The notes beneath the pieces were generated by a model. It did no database searches. It saw only the letters and a program-made list of their open reading frames with translations, and was not told the origin of the DNA. Made by a program: the position numbers and the translations under genes. From contig NZ_JBBMFJ010000038.1 of NCBI RefSeq assembly GCF_040096075.1, forward strand, positions 1 through 27,867: a stretch of DNA of 27,867 nucleotides. The letters run 5' to 3'. Source of the stretch: Brotaphodocola faecis (lineage in GTDB: Bacteria; Bacillota; Clostridia; Lachnospirales; Lachnospiraceae). This document shows, piece after piece, positions 6,716 to 15,680 of the stretch; position 1 is the stretch's first letter; every line of letters begins with the position of its first letter.

Positions 6716-8113
6716 ATGAAGCAGCTTTTCCCCCGTGGAAAACGTATCCGCCCCACGGATAAAGACCTTGTGTTCCATACTGCCCTTGCCGCCCTGTTCC
6801 CTGTCTTCCTGCTGGTTGTCCTGCTGTTTCATATCCGGCAAATTGCCGGAACCGACTGGCAGGAAGTGTCCCTCTCCCAGATAGTACAGGATGTAAATAT
6901 CCCTTACCTGTTATTCAGCATGGGCGTGGCAGGGCTGGTGTGCCTTACAGCAGTTCTTCTGTTCTGGCGATACCGCAGGGATGAAGTAAAGCAACTCATC
7001 CACCGCCAAAAGCTGGCAAGGATGGTGTTGGAAAACAAGTGGTATGAATCGGAGCAGAGAAAGGAGGACGCTTTTTTCAAGGACTTGTCTTCCAGCCGTT
7101 CCAAGGAAACCATCACTTACTTTCCAAAAATCTATTACCGGATGAAACAGGGTTTGCTCCATATCCGTGTGGAAATCACCTTGGGTAAATATCAGGAACA
7201 GCTCTTAAACTTGGAGAAAAAGCTGGAAAGCGGCTTGTACTGTGAGCTGACGGATAAAGAATTAAAGGATTCCTACGTGGAGTACACCCTGCTCTATGAT
7301 ACCATTGGAGGCCGTATCTCCATTGAGGACGTACAGGCAAAGGACGGCAGGCTCCGGCTCATGGAAAATGTCTGGTGGGAGTATGACAAGCTCCCCCATA
7401 TGCTCATTGCCGGAGGAACCGGCGGCGGAAAGACCTACTTTATCCTGACCCTCATTGAAGCCCTGCTCCGCACCAACGCCGTCCTGTCCGTGTTAGACCC
7501 GAAGAACGCCGACCTTGCGGATTTACAGGCGGTTATGCCGGATGTGTACTACAAAAAGGAAGATATGCTCGCCTGCATTGACCGTTTCTATGAAGAAATG
7601 ATGAAACGCAGCGAAGACATGAAGCTCATGGAGAATTACCGGACAGGGGAAAACTACGCTTACTTGGGGCTTCCTGCAAATTTCCTTATCTTTGATGAAT
7701 ATGTAGCATTTATGGAAATGCTCGGCACAAAGGAAAACGCCGCTGTCCTCAACAAATTAAAGCAAATCGTTATGCTTGGGCGGCAGGCTGGTTTCTTCCT
7801 GATTCTCGCCTGCCAGCGTCCGGACGCAAAGTATCTGGGGGACGGAATCCGTGACCAGTTTAATTTCCGTGTAGCTCTGGGGCGGATGTCGGAAATGGGT
7901 TATGGAATGATGTTCGGGGAAACCACAAAGGACTTCTTCCTCAAGCAGATAAAAGGGCGTGGCTATGTGGATGTGGGAACCAGCGTTATCTCGGAGTTTT
8001 ACACGCCCCTTGTCCCAAAAGGACACGATTTCCTCAAAGAAATAAAAAAACTGACAGACAGCAGGCAGGGAGTGCAGGCGGCGTGCGAAGCGAAAGCCGC
8101 AGAAACGGACTGA
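6716..8113 (+). CDS. orf21: FtsK/SpoIIIE-family coupling ATPase (TcpA, Orf21)
   Basis: A 465-aa membrane-anchored DNA-pumping ATPase that links the relaxosome to the transfer channel. Two N-terminal membrane segments lie at about residues 20-41 and 62-84. The cytoplasmic FtsK domain has Walker A GGTGGGKT (233-240, Lys239) and Walker B FLIFDEY (Asp327-Glu328). Further on, RQAGFFLILACQRPDAKYLG matches the FtsK/HerA sensor region. The length agrees with Tn916 Orf21. AAAGGAGG stands upstream of the ATG at 6716. The oriT region follows directly, then the relaxase. Confidence 0.95.
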   Translation: MKQLFPRGKRIRPTDKDLVFHTALAALFPVFLLVVLLFHIRQIAGTDWQEVSLSQIVQDVNIPYLLFSMGVAGLVCLTAVLLFWRYRRDEVKQLIHRQKLARMVLENKWYESEQRKEDAFFKDLSSSRSKETITYFPKIYYRMKQGLLHIRVEITLGKYQEQLLNLEKKLESGLYCELTDKELKDSYVEYTLLYDTIGGRISIEDVQAKDGRLRLMENVWWEYDKLPHMLIAGGTGGGKTYFILTLIEALLRTNAVLSVLDPKNADLADLQAVMPDVYYKKEDMLACIDRFYEEMMKRSEDMKLMENYRTGENYAYLGLPANFLIFDEYVAFMEMLGTKENAAVLNKLKQIVMLGRQAGFFLILACQRPDAKYLGDGIRDQFNFRVALGRMSEMGYGMMFGETTKDFFLKQIKGRGYVDVGTSVISEFYTPLVPKGHDFLKEIKKLTDSRQGVQAACEAKAAETD

Positions 8114-8122
8114 CCTGCTGTG

Positions 8123-8240
8123 GCTGGTGTGCCGCAAGGCACGCCAGCATAAACCCCTCGTATCTAACAGAGGGGTACAAATCGACAGGCAACAACCAAA
8201 CAACAGGGCAAAATCCCACGGTACACAAGGGATTTTCCCC
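8123..8240 (+). other. oriT: Origin of transfer (oriT) region with three inverted repeats
   Basis: The gap between orf21 and orf20 is where oriT lies in Tn916. Three hairpins are visible. First, 8123-8133 pairs with 8138-8148 (11 bp, GCAA loop). Second, ACCCCTC at 8153-8159 pairs with GAGGGGT at 8170-8176 around GTATCTAACA, followed by TACAAATCGAC, the element I recognise from Tn916 oriT. Third, AAAATCCC at 8210-8217 pairs with GGGATTTT at 8229-8236. The nick site is expected near the second repeat. The third hairpin, or the region as a whole, may also act as a single-strand origin. The frame stays open through this region only by chance. Confidence 0.85.
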
Positions 8241-8307
8241 ATATCCGGCGTGTGTCAACAAGGCTCTGAAAGTTGACATACGCTTTTTTAGACAGGAGGG
8301 ATTTTCA

Positions 8308-9489
8308 CTGAATGAAGAAACATGGGTACGGGACATCAAAGAAAAACGGGAAATTTATGGTATCTCACAACAGAAACTTGCGTTAGCTGCCGGAATCACA
8401 CGTCCGTACCTGAGCGATATTGAAACGGGCAAGGCTCACCCGTCCGAAGCATTACAGGAAGCCATCACGGAAGCTCTGGAACGCTTCAATCCAGACACTC
8501 CCCTTGAAATGCTCTTTGATTATGTGCGGATTCGTTTTCCCACTACGGATGTGAAGCATATCGTGGAAGACGTGCTTCGGCTAAGGCTTCCCTACTTTAT
8601 CCATGAAGACTACGGCTTCTACTCTTACACAGAACATTACTATCTTGGGGATATTTTCGTTTTGGTATCGCCGGAACTGGAAAAAGGGGTGCTGCTGGAA
8701 CTGAAAGGGCGTGGCTGCCGCCAGTTTGAAAGCTATCTGCTGGCACAGGAACGGAGCTGGTATGAGTTTTTCATGGACGTTCTCATGGAGGACGGCGTGA
8801 TGAAGCGGCTTGACCTCGCCATCAATGACAAAACGGGAATCCTGAACATTCCCCATCTGACAGAGAAGTGCCGGAATGAGGAATGTATCTCGGTCTTCCG
8901 CAGCTTCAAAAGCTACCGCAGCGGCGAACTGGTACGGCGTGAGGAAAAAGAATGTATGGGGAACACCCTGTATATCGGCTCCCTCCAAAGTGAGGTGTAC
9001 TTCTGCATTTACGAAAAAGACTATGAGCAGTACAAAAAGCATGATATTCCCATTGAAGACGCAGAGGTAAAGAACCGTTTTGAAATCCGGCTGAAAAATG
9101 AGCGTGCCTTTTACGCCATCCGTGACCTGTTAGAACATGACAATCCAGAACGGACAGCCTTTCAAATCATCAACCGTTATGTCCGGTTCGTGGATAGGGA
9201 CGATACGAAGCCCCGTTCTGACTGGCGTATCAATGAGGAATGGGCGTGGTTCATTGGAGAACACAGAGGAATCCTGAAACTGACAACCAAACCGGAACCC
9301 TATTCCTTTGAACGTACCCTGCACTGGCTCTCCCATCAGGTAGCCCCCACGTTAAAGCTGGCTCTCCGTCTGGATAAGATGAACCACACCCAGATTGTCC
9401 ATGACATCATCACCCACGCAAAGCTGACGGAGAAACACGAAAAAATCCTGAAGCAGCAAGCCGCCGCTGCAAAGGAGGTGGTGCTTTAA
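8308..9489 (+). CDS. orf20: MobT-family relaxase (Tn916 Orf20), probable CTG start
   Basis: A protein of about 393 aa that nicks oriT and starts rolling-circle-type transfer. The N-terminal XRE-type HTH at about residues 8-62 (ISQQKLALAAGITRPYLSDI) precedes the Rep_trans relaxase domain, which resembles plasmid RCR initiators. The frame is open from 8083, but that part covers oriT. AGGAGGG at 8294-8300 lies 7 nt before a CTG at 8308, and the sequence from there (LNEETWVRDIKEKREIYGIS) matches the Tn916 Orf20 start. No ATG, GTG or TTG is near, so a rare CTG initiation is the best explanation. The length agrees with Tn916 Orf20 (about 397 aa). Confidence 0.9.
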   Translation: MNEETWVRDIKEKREIYGISQQKLALAAGITRPYLSDIETGKAHPSEALQEAITEALERFNPDTPLEMLFDYVRIRFPTTDVKHIVEDVLRLRLPYFIHEDYGFYSYTEHYYLGDIFVLVSPELEKGVLLELKGRGCRQFESYLLAQERSWYEFFMDVLMEDGVMKRLDLAINDKTGILNIPHLTEKCRNEECISVFRSFKSYRSGELVRREEKECMGNTLYIGSLQSEVYFCIYEKDYEQYKKHDIPIEDAEVKNRFEIRLKNERAFYAIRDLLEHDNPERTAFQIINRYVRFVDRDDTKPRSDWRINEEWAWFIGEHRGILKLTTKPEPYSFERTLHWLSHQVAPTLKLALRLDKMNHTQIVHDIITHAKLTEKHEKILKQQAAAAKEVVL

Positions 9490-9540
9490 CGGCGGCAATC
9501 TTGGAACCTAAGAACTCTTACAGGAAAGAAAGGAGCTTTT

Positions 9541-9762
9541 ATGAATTTCGGACAGAATCTTTATAACTGGTTTTTATCCAACGCCCAGTCCCTTGTGCTG
9601 CTGGCAATCGTGGTGATTGGACTGTACCTCGGATTTAAGAGGGAATTTTCCAAACTTATCGGTTTTCTGGTGGTGTCCCTTGTAGCGGTCGGTCTGGTCT
9701 TCAATGCGGACGGTGTAAAGGACATCTTACTGGAACTGTTCAATAAGATTATCGGTGCATAG
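9541..9762 (+). CDS. orf19: Small membrane protein, Tn916 Orf19 / TcpD-like
   Basis: A 73-aa protein with two hydrophobic helices (about residues 14-29 and 36-53) and a short amphipathic C-terminus. Its place between the relaxase and ardA is that of Tn916 Orf19, and the size and topology fit the TcpD group of conjugation-channel membrane proteins. AAAGGAGC precedes the ATG. The family call rests on position and topology more than on motifs. Confidence 0.75.
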   Translation: MNFGQNLYNWFLSNAQSLVLLAIVVIGLYLGFKREFSKLIGFLVVSLVAVGLVFNADGVKDILLELFNKIIGA

Positions 9763-9777
9763 GAAACCCTTGTTACA

Positions 9778-9850
9778 CTTCCGTTATGGAGCAAGCTCTG
9801 ATTGCTTCATGGCGGAAGTCCACTAGGGGCTTGGGGAGCGTAACTCCCCA
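9778..9850 (+). promoter_or_regulatory. Long hairpin plus second hairpin in front of ardA
   Basis: Bases 9778-9794 pair with 9802-9818 over 17 bp (three G-U pairs, no mismatch) around a 7-nt loop. A second hairpin pairs TGGGGAG at 9832-9838 with CTCCCCA at 9844-9850. There is no T tract, so they are not ordinary terminators. The function is unknown; an RNA control element or a folded single-strand promoter for early ardA expression are possibilities. Confidence 0.65.
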
Positions 9851-9882
9851 AAAGAAGCATGACAGAGAATGAAGGTGACACT

Positions 9883-10380
9883 ATGGAAGAAATGCGGATT
9901 TACATTGCCAACTTAGGCAAATACAATGAGGGCGAACTGGTAGGGGCATGGTTCACGCCGCCTGTGGATTTTGAGGAAGTCAAGGAACGTATCGGCTTGA
10001 ATGATGAGTATGAGGAATACGCCATCCATGATTATGAGCTGCCTTTTGAGATTGACGAATATACCCCCATTGAGGAAGTCAACCGCCTGTGTGAAATGGT
10101 GGAGGACTTACCGGAGTACATTCAGGAGGAACTATCAGAGCTGCAATCCTATTTTGGCAGTATCGAAGAACTCTGTGAGCATGAAGACGATATTATCTGC
10201 CATTCCGGCTGTGACGATATGGCGGATGTGGCTCGCTGCTATCTGGAAGAAAGCGGACAACTTGGAGAACTTCCGGCACACTTACAAAACTATATCGACT
10301 ACGCCGCCTATGGGCGTGACATGGAATTGGAGGGAACCTTTGTTGTCACGAACCACGGCGTATATGAAATCATACGGTAG
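9883..10380 (+). CDS. ardA: Antirestriction protein ArdA (Tn916 Orf18)
   Basis: A 165-aa, strongly acidic protein closely resembling Tn916 ArdA (Orf18). It starts MEEMRIYIANLGKYNEGELV, contains the family's GAWFTPPVDFEEVKERIG stretch, and ends near an NYIDYAAYGRDMELEG segment. ArdA is an elongated dimer that mimics bent B-form DNA and blocks type I restriction enzymes, which protects incoming transfer DNA. The ATG at 9883 is preferred over 9859 because GAAGGTG lies 6 nt before it and the protein then matches the family start. Two hairpins precede it and a terminator follows, so it may have its own expression unit. Confidence 0.95.
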   Translation: MEEMRIYIANLGKYNEGELVGAWFTPPVDFEEVKERIGLNDEYEEYAIHDYELPFEIDEYTPIEEVNRLCEMVEDLPEYIQEELSELQSYFGSIEELCEHEDDIICHSGCDDMADVARCYLEESGQLGELPAHLQNYIDYAAYGRDMELEGTFVVTNHGVYEIIR

Positions 10381-10382
10381 AC

Positions 10383-10422
10383 CCGTCTGTATCTCTTTCA
10401 GGAAATACAGGCGGATTTTTTA
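10383..10422 (+). terminator. Internal terminator after ardA
   Basis: CCGTCTGTAT at 10383-10392 pairs with ATACAGGCGG at 10405-10414 (one G-U), followed by ATTTTTT. It lies inside the transfer operon, so it must be partial or bypassed for orf17-orf13 to be expressed from upstream. Confidence 0.85.
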
Positions 10423-10472
10423 TTCAGGGGCGGCTCTTTTGCTGTCCCCATCTTTTAGAAAGGACGGACAAC

Positions 10473-10865
10473 ATGAAGAAAATACGAAGCTATACCAGTA
10501 TCTGGTCGGTGGAAAAGGTACTCTATTCCATCAATGATTTTAAGCTGCCATTCCCCATCACGTTCACACAGATGGCGTGGTTCGTAGTATCGGTGTTTGC
10601 AGTTATGCTCTTGGGGAACCTCCCGCCCCTTTCGTTCATTGACGGGGCATTTTTAAAATACTTCGGCGTACCCTTTGCCCTCACTTGGTTCATGTGCCAG
10701 AAGACCTTTGACGGGAAGAAGCCTTACGGCTTCCTGAAATCCGTACTGGCATATCTGGTACGCCCGAAACTGACCTATGCAGGAAAGCCCGTGAAGCTGG
10801 AAAAGGAATATCCGGCACAGCCCATCACGGCAGTAAGGAGTGATATTTATGGCATATCCGATTAA
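10473..10865 (+). CDS. orf17: Conjugation membrane protein TcpE (Tn916 Orf17)
   Basis: A 130-aa protein of the TcpE family. A basic N-terminus (MKKIRSYTSIWSVEKVLYSI) precedes two membrane segments at about residues 31-48 and 52-72 and a cytoplasmic tail with a KKPYGFLKSVLAYLVRPK stretch. TcpE is a membrane part of the Gram-positive type IV-like channel and is thought to help place the TcpF ATPase. AAAGGACGG precedes the ATG. Its last 17 bases overlap the start of orf16, as in Tn916, which suggests coupled translation. Confidence 0.9.
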   Translation: MKKIRSYTSIWSVEKVLYSINDFKLPFPITFTQMAWFVVSVFAVMLLGNLPPLSFIDGAFLKYFGVPFALTWFMCQKTFDGKKPYGFLKSVLAYLVRPKLTYAGKPVKLEKEYPAQPITAVRSDIYGISD

Positions 10866-13302
10866 GTATATCGAAAATAATCTTGTGTTCAACCATGACG
10901 GGGAGTGCTTTGCTTACTATGAGCTGCTTCCCTACAACTATTCCTTTTTAAGCCCTGAACAGAAATATCAGGTACACGATTCGTTCCGGCAGCTTATCGC
11001 CCAGAACAGGGACGGGAAGATTCACGCCCTGCAAATCAGCACCGAATCCAGCATACGGGCAGCACAGGAACGCTCCAAACAGGAAGTAACAGGCAAGTTA
11101 AAAGATATTGCCTGTGCAAAGATTGACGCACAGACCGAAGCCCTGATTTCCATGATAGGGGAAAATCAGGTGGACTACCGCTTTTTTATCGGCTTCAAGC
11201 TGCTTGTCAATGAGCAGGAAGTCACCATGAAGCAGTTTCGCAGGGAAGCAAAGACCGCCGTTTCCGATTTCCTCCATGAAGTCAACCACAAACTCATGGG
11301 GGATTTTGTTTCCATGAGCAATGAAGAAATCTGGCGGTTTCAGAAGATGGAAAAGCTGCTGGAAAGTAAAATCTCACGCCGCTTCAAAGTCCGGCGGCTT
11401 AACAAGGACGATTTTGGCTATCTGATTGAGCATTTATACGGGCAGACCGGAACCGCCTACGAAGATTATGAGTATTATCTTCCGAAGAAACGGTTTCAGG
11501 AGGAAACGCTGGTGAAATACTATGACCTCATCAAACCCACCCGTTGTCTGATAGAGGAAAACCAACGGTATCTGAAAATCGAACAGGAAGACGGGACAGT
11601 ATATGCCGCCTACTTTACCATCAACAGCATTGTGGGGGAACTGGACTTCCCATCCTCGGAAATCTTTTACTATCAGCAGCAGCAATTCACTTTTCCCATT
11701 GATACCTCTATGAATGTGGAGATTGTGACAAACCGGAAAGCCCTCTCCACGGTGCGGAACAAGAAAAAAGAGCTGAAAGATTTGGACAACCACGCATGGC
11801 AGAATGACAGTGAAACCAGTACAAACGTGGTGGACGCTTTAGACAGCGTAAATGAGCTGGAATCCACCTTAGACCAGAGCAAGGAATCCATGTATAAGCT
11901 GTCCTATGTGGTGCGTGTGACGGCTCCCGACTTGGAGGAACTGAAACGCCGCTGCAATGAGGTGAAAGATTTTTATGACGATTTGAACGTGAAGCTGGTT
12001 CGCCCCTTTGGGGATATGCTGGGGCTGCATGGGGAATTTCTCCCTGCCAGCAAACGGTATCTGAACGATTACATCCAGTATGTCACCAGTGACTTCCTTG
12101 CTGGTCTTGGCTTCGGGGCAACCCAGATGTTAGGGGAACCGGAGGGCATTTATATCGGGTACAGCCTTGATACAGGAAGAAACGTCTACTTAAAGCCTGC
12201 CCTTGCCAGTCAAGGGGTAAAAGGCTCCGTCACCAACGCCCTTGCTGCCGCTTTTGTCGGCTCCCTCGGCGGTGGAAAATCATTCAGCAACAACATGATT
12301 GTCTATTATTCCGTATTATTTGGGGCACAGGCTCTCATTGTTGACCCGAAAGCGGAACGGGGACGCTGGAAAGAAACCCTGCCGGAAATCGCCCATGAAA
12401 TCAATATCGTAAACCTGACCTCAGAGGAACAGAACAGGGGCTTGCTCGACCCCTATGTGATTATGGAGAACCCAAAGGATTCCGAATCACTGGCAATCGA
12501 CATCCTGACCTTTTTAACAGGCATTTCCAGCCGTGACGGGGAAAAGTTCCCTGTTCTTCGGAAAGCCATCCGTGCAGTAACAAACAGTGAGGAACGGGGG
12601 CTTTTCAAAGTGATTGAGGAACTTCGGGCGGAGGGAACCACCATCAGCACCAGCATAGCTGACCATATCGAATCCTTTACGGACTATGACTTTGCACACC
12701 TGCTCTTTTCGGATGGGGATGTCACACAGTCCATCAGCCTTGAAAAGCAGCTCAATATCATTCAGGTGGCGGATTTGGTTCTGCCGGATAAGGAAACCTC
12801 GTTTGAAGAATACACCACAATGGAGCTGCTTTCCGTGGCAATGCTCATTGTAATCAGCACCTTTGCCCTCGACTTCATCCACACCGACCGCAGCGTGTTT
12901 AAGATTGTGGATTTGGATGAAGCATGGAGCTTCTTACAGGTGGCACAGGGCAAGACCCTCTCCATGAAGCTGGTTCGTGCCGGACGTGCCATGAACGCAG
13001 GCGTTTACTTTGTCACCCAGAACACGGACGATTTGCTGGATGAAAAGCTGAAAAACAATCTGGGCCTGAAGTTTGCATTCCGCTCCACGGACATCAACGA
13101 AATCAAGAAGACCCTCGCCTTTTTCGGGGTGGATTCCGAAGATGAAAACAACCAGAAGCGGCTCCGTGACTTGGAAAACGGACAGTGCCTTATCAGTGAT
13201 TTGTACGGGCGTGTGGGGGTGATACAGTTCCATCCTATCTTTGAAGACCTGTTCCATGCCTTTGACACCAGACCGCCTGTTAGAAAAGAGGTGGAGGAAT
13301 GA
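10849..13302 (+). CDS. orf16: VirB4/ConE-type transfer ATPase (TcpF, Orf16)
   Basis: An 817-aa ATPase of the VirB4 family that powers the conjugation channel at the inner face of the membrane. Walker A is GSLGGGKS (471-478, Lys477) and Walker B is FKIVDLDEAW (Asp690-Glu691). An ENP.DSESLAIDILTFL stretch and GRAMNAGVYFVTQNTDDLLD are typical of the group. The N-terminal half is the VirB4 platform domain. The ATG at 10849 is preferred over the GTG at 10840 because AAGGAG at 10835-10840 is 8 nt upstream. It ends in an ATGA overlap with orf15, so the two are translationally coupled. Confidence 0.95.
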   Translation: MAYPIKYIENNLVFNHDGECFAYYELLPYNYSFLSPEQKYQVHDSFRQLIAQNRDGKIHALQISTESSIRAAQERSKQEVTGKLKDIACAKIDAQTEALISMIGENQVDYRFFIGFKLLVNEQEVTMKQFRREAKTAVSDFLHEVNHKLMGDFVSMSNEEIWRFQKMEKLLESKISRRFKVRRLNKDDFGYLIEHLYGQTGTAYEDYEYYLPKKRFQEETLVKYYDLIKPTRCLIEENQRYLKIEQEDGTVYAAYFTINSIVGELDFPSSEIFYYQQQQFTFPIDTSMNVEIVTNRKALSTVRNKKKELKDLDNHAWQNDSETSTNVVDALDSVNELESTLDQSKESMYKLSYVVRVTAPDLEELKRRCNEVKDFYDDLNVKLVRPFGDMLGLHGEFLPASKRYLNDYIQYVTSDFLAGLGFGATQMLGEPEGIYIGYSLDTGRNVYLKPALASQGVKGSVTNALAAAFVGSLGGGKSFSNNMIVYYSVLFGAQALIVDPKAERGRWKETLPEIAHEINIVNLTSEEQNRGLLDPYVIMENPKDSESLAIDILTFLTGISSRDGEKFPVLRKAIRAVTNSEERGLFKVIEELRAEGTTISTSIADHIESFTDYDFAHLLFSDGDVTQSISLEKQLNIIQVADLVLPDKETSFEEYTTMELLSVAMLIVISTFALDFIHTDRSVFKIVDLDEAWSFLQVAQGKTLSMKLVRAGRAMNAGVYFVTQNTDDLLDEKLKNNLGLKFAFRSTDINEIKKTLAFFGVDSEDENNQKRLRDLENGQCLISDLYGRVGVIQFHPIFEDLFHAFDTRPPVRKEVEE

Positions 13303-15680
13303 AGATAAGAAAGCCCATCCAGCAGGGGACAGCTCTTGTCCCTTGCCGGACAAAGGGAGAAAACTCTTTTAAAAAAATCGGGAGTATAGCAGGAAAAGTG
13401 CTTCTGGCACTCCTGCTCATCCTCCTGCTGCTGGCAGTCTTCGGCACAGCCGCCCACGCTGCCGGACTGGTGGATGATACGGTAGACGCTGCCAACGAAT
13501 ACAGCAAATATCCTCTGGACAACTACCAGCTTGATTTTTATGTGGACAGCGGATGGGACTGGCTCCCGTGGAACTGGCTGGACGGTATCGGAAAACAGGT
13601 GATGTACGGGCTGTATGCCATCACAAATTTTATCTGGACAATCAGCCTGTACCTTTCCAACGCCACGGGGTATCTGATTCAAGAAGCCTACTCGCTGGAC
13701 TTTATTTCCTCTACGGCGGATTCCATTGGAAAAAATATGCAGACCTTGGCAGGCGTTACCACAGGCGGCTTGTCCTCGGAGGGATTTTATATCGGGTTCC
13801 TGCTGATTCTCATTCTGGTGGTGGGGATTTACGTTGCCTACACAGGGCTTATCAAACGGGAAACCACAAAAGCCATCCATGCCGTTGTCAATTTCGTGGT
13901 GGTGTTCGTGCTGTCCGCTGCCTTTATCGCCTATGCTCCTGATTATATCGGGAAAATCAATGAATTTTCCGCAGACATCAGCAATGCCAGCCTGACCCTT
14001 GGTACAAAGATTGTGCTGCCAAACTCGGGAAGTCAAGGAAAAGACAGTGTGGATTTGATACGGGACAGCCTGTTTTCCATTCAGGTCAAGCAGCCGTGGC
14101 TCCTGCTGCAATACGGCAACTCGGATGTGGAAAGCCTTGGGGCTGACCGTGTGGAACGCCTGCTCTCAACCAGTCCAGACGAAAACAACGGGCAGGACAG
14201 GGAAGAAATCGTAGTGGAGGAAATCGAAGACAGGGAAAACACCAACCTTACCATCACAAAGACCATCAACCGCTTGGGAACCGTCTTCTTCCTGTTCATG
14301 TTCAATATCGGTATCTCCATTTTTGTATTCCTGCTCACGGGGATAATGATTTTCTCACAGGTACTTTTTATTATCTACGCCATGTTCCTGCCTGTGAGCT
14401 TCCTCCTTAGCATGGTTCCCTCTTTTGAGGGGATGTCAAAACGTGCCATTACAAAGCTGTTCAATACCATCCTTACCAGAGCCGGAATCACCCTGATTAT
14501 CACGGTAGCGTTCAGTATTTCCACCATGCTCTACAACCTGTCTGGGGAATATCCGTTCTTCCTGACGGCGTTTTTGCAGATAGTGACCTTTGCCGGAATT
14601 TATTTCAAGCTGGGGGATTTGATGGGGATGTTCTCCTTACAGAGTGGGGATTCCCAAAGCATGGGGAGCCGCATCATGCGAAGACCCCGTATGCTCATGC
14701 ACGCCCATATGCACCGTTTACAGCATAAGTTAGGACGTTCTGTGGCGGCTCTTGGGGCTGGAACGGCTGCATACCACGCAGGGAAACAGGCTGGCTCAGA
14801 CCAGAGAACTGCTTCCCACTCCGGCTCTTCCAAACGGACACAGGCAGACCACAGCAGACCAGACGGGCAGGCAGCACCGGAAAAGGAATCCGCATGGAAA
14901 CGGGCTGGCTCTGCGGTAGGTGCGGTGGCAGATGCCAAAGATAAGATAGCCGATACTGCCGGACAGCTTCGGGAGCAGGCAAAGGATTTGCCTGTCAATG
15001 CAAAGTACGCCCTTTACCACGGGAAAACACAGGTATCAGAGGGAGTACTAGATTTTACTTCCAGCGTGACCCAGACCCGAACTGCCAGAGCCGAACAGCG
15101 GAACGCACAGGCAGAAAGCCGCAGACAGACCATTGCAGAACGCAGGGCGGAACTGGAACAGGCAAAACAGCCGCAAATGACAGCTTCCGAATCCCCCAAA
15201 GGGGCGGCTCCTGTCCATGAACGCCCTGTTACTGCAAAGCAGACAGAAGATTTCCGAAATCGTGCAGATACCACTCATACAGAAAAACCAGCCATGCAGC
15301 CAGCTTCCCCATCCATCAGGGAACGGGGACAAATTTCTTATGGGGGAACTGTGGCAGAACGGTCTTCGGTTCCGGTGGTAAAGGCTGCTTCCATCCACCA
15401 TGAACAGACACCGCATGTAAGGGCAGAACGCCAGATAGTCCCTCCGGCTTCCCCAGACAAACCAGATGAAAGACAAAAGGTGGCTCCCACTGTTACACCG
15501 ACTGCTCCCCGTCCGGCAAGACCTGTCCAAAATGATACGGCTCCTGTGATACCGGAAAGAAAACGGATTACCCCTGCGGTAAAAGAATCTAACTTTACCA
15601 TCCGGCGTACCACCGCCAGAAAGGAGTGGACAAAAACGGTAACAGCGGCTTCCAAACAGAAGAAAGGGGAGAAACCATGA
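13299..15680 (+). CDS. orf15: Polytopic transfer membrane protein (Tn916 Orf15 / TcpH, VirB6-like)
   Basis: A 793-aa protein of the CD3337/EF1877 mobilome membrane family. A hydrophobic segment at about residues 27-50 resembles a signal anchor. Further membrane segments lie near 85-125, 160-185 and 195-210, with several more between 325 and 445. From about residue 470 on it becomes a hydrophilic, Ala/Arg/Pro-rich cytoplasmic tail without clear domains. This layout is that of TcpH/VirB6-type channel proteins. It starts in an ATGA overlap with orf16 and ends in one with orf14, so three transfer genes are tightly coupled. Confidence 0.9.
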   Translation: MKIRKPIQQGTALVPCRTKGENSFKKIGSIAGKVLLALLLILLLLAVFGTAAHAAGLVDDTVDAANEYSKYPLDNYQLDFYVDSGWDWLPWNWLDGIGKQVMYGLYAITNFIWTISLYLSNATGYLIQEAYSLDFISSTADSIGKNMQTLAGVTTGGLSSEGFYIGFLLILILVVGIYVAYTGLIKRETTKAIHAVVNFVVVFVLSAAFIAYAPDYIGKINEFSADISNASLTLGTKIVLPNSGSQGKDSVDLIRDSLFSIQVKQPWLLLQYGNSDVESLGADRVERLLSTSPDENNGQDREEIVVEEIEDRENTNLTITKTINRLGTVFFLFMFNIGISIFVFLLTGIMIFSQVLFIIYAMFLPVSFLLSMVPSFEGMSKRAITKLFNTILTRAGITLIITVAFSISTMLYNLSGEYPFFLTAFLQIVTFAGIYFKLGDLMGMFSLQSGDSQSMGSRIMRRPRMLMHAHMHRLQHKLGRSVAALGAGTAAYHAGKQAGSDQRTASHSGSSKRTQADHSRPDGQAAPEKESAWKRAGSAVGAVADAKDKIADTAGQLREQAKDLPVNAKYALYHGKTQVSEGVLDFTSSVTQTRTARAEQRNAQAESRRQTIAERRAELEQAKQPQMTASESPKGAAPVHERPVTAKQTEDFRNRADTTHTEKPAMQPASPSIRERGQISYGGTVAERSSVPVVKAASIHHEQTPHVRAERQIVPPASPDKPDERQKVAPTVTPTAPRPARPVQNDTAPVIPERKRITPAVKESNFTIRRTTARKEWTKTVTAASKQKKGEKP

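Noticed and set aside
8083..8307. N-terminal extension of the relaxase frame
   Set aside because: It covers the oriT hairpins, is unlike Tn916 Orf20, and the ribosome site at 8294-8300 points to a later start.
13005..14111. 368-codon minus-strand frame opposite orf16-orf15
   Set aside because: It lies opposite two well-recognised coupled transfer genes and has no family features or ribosome site.
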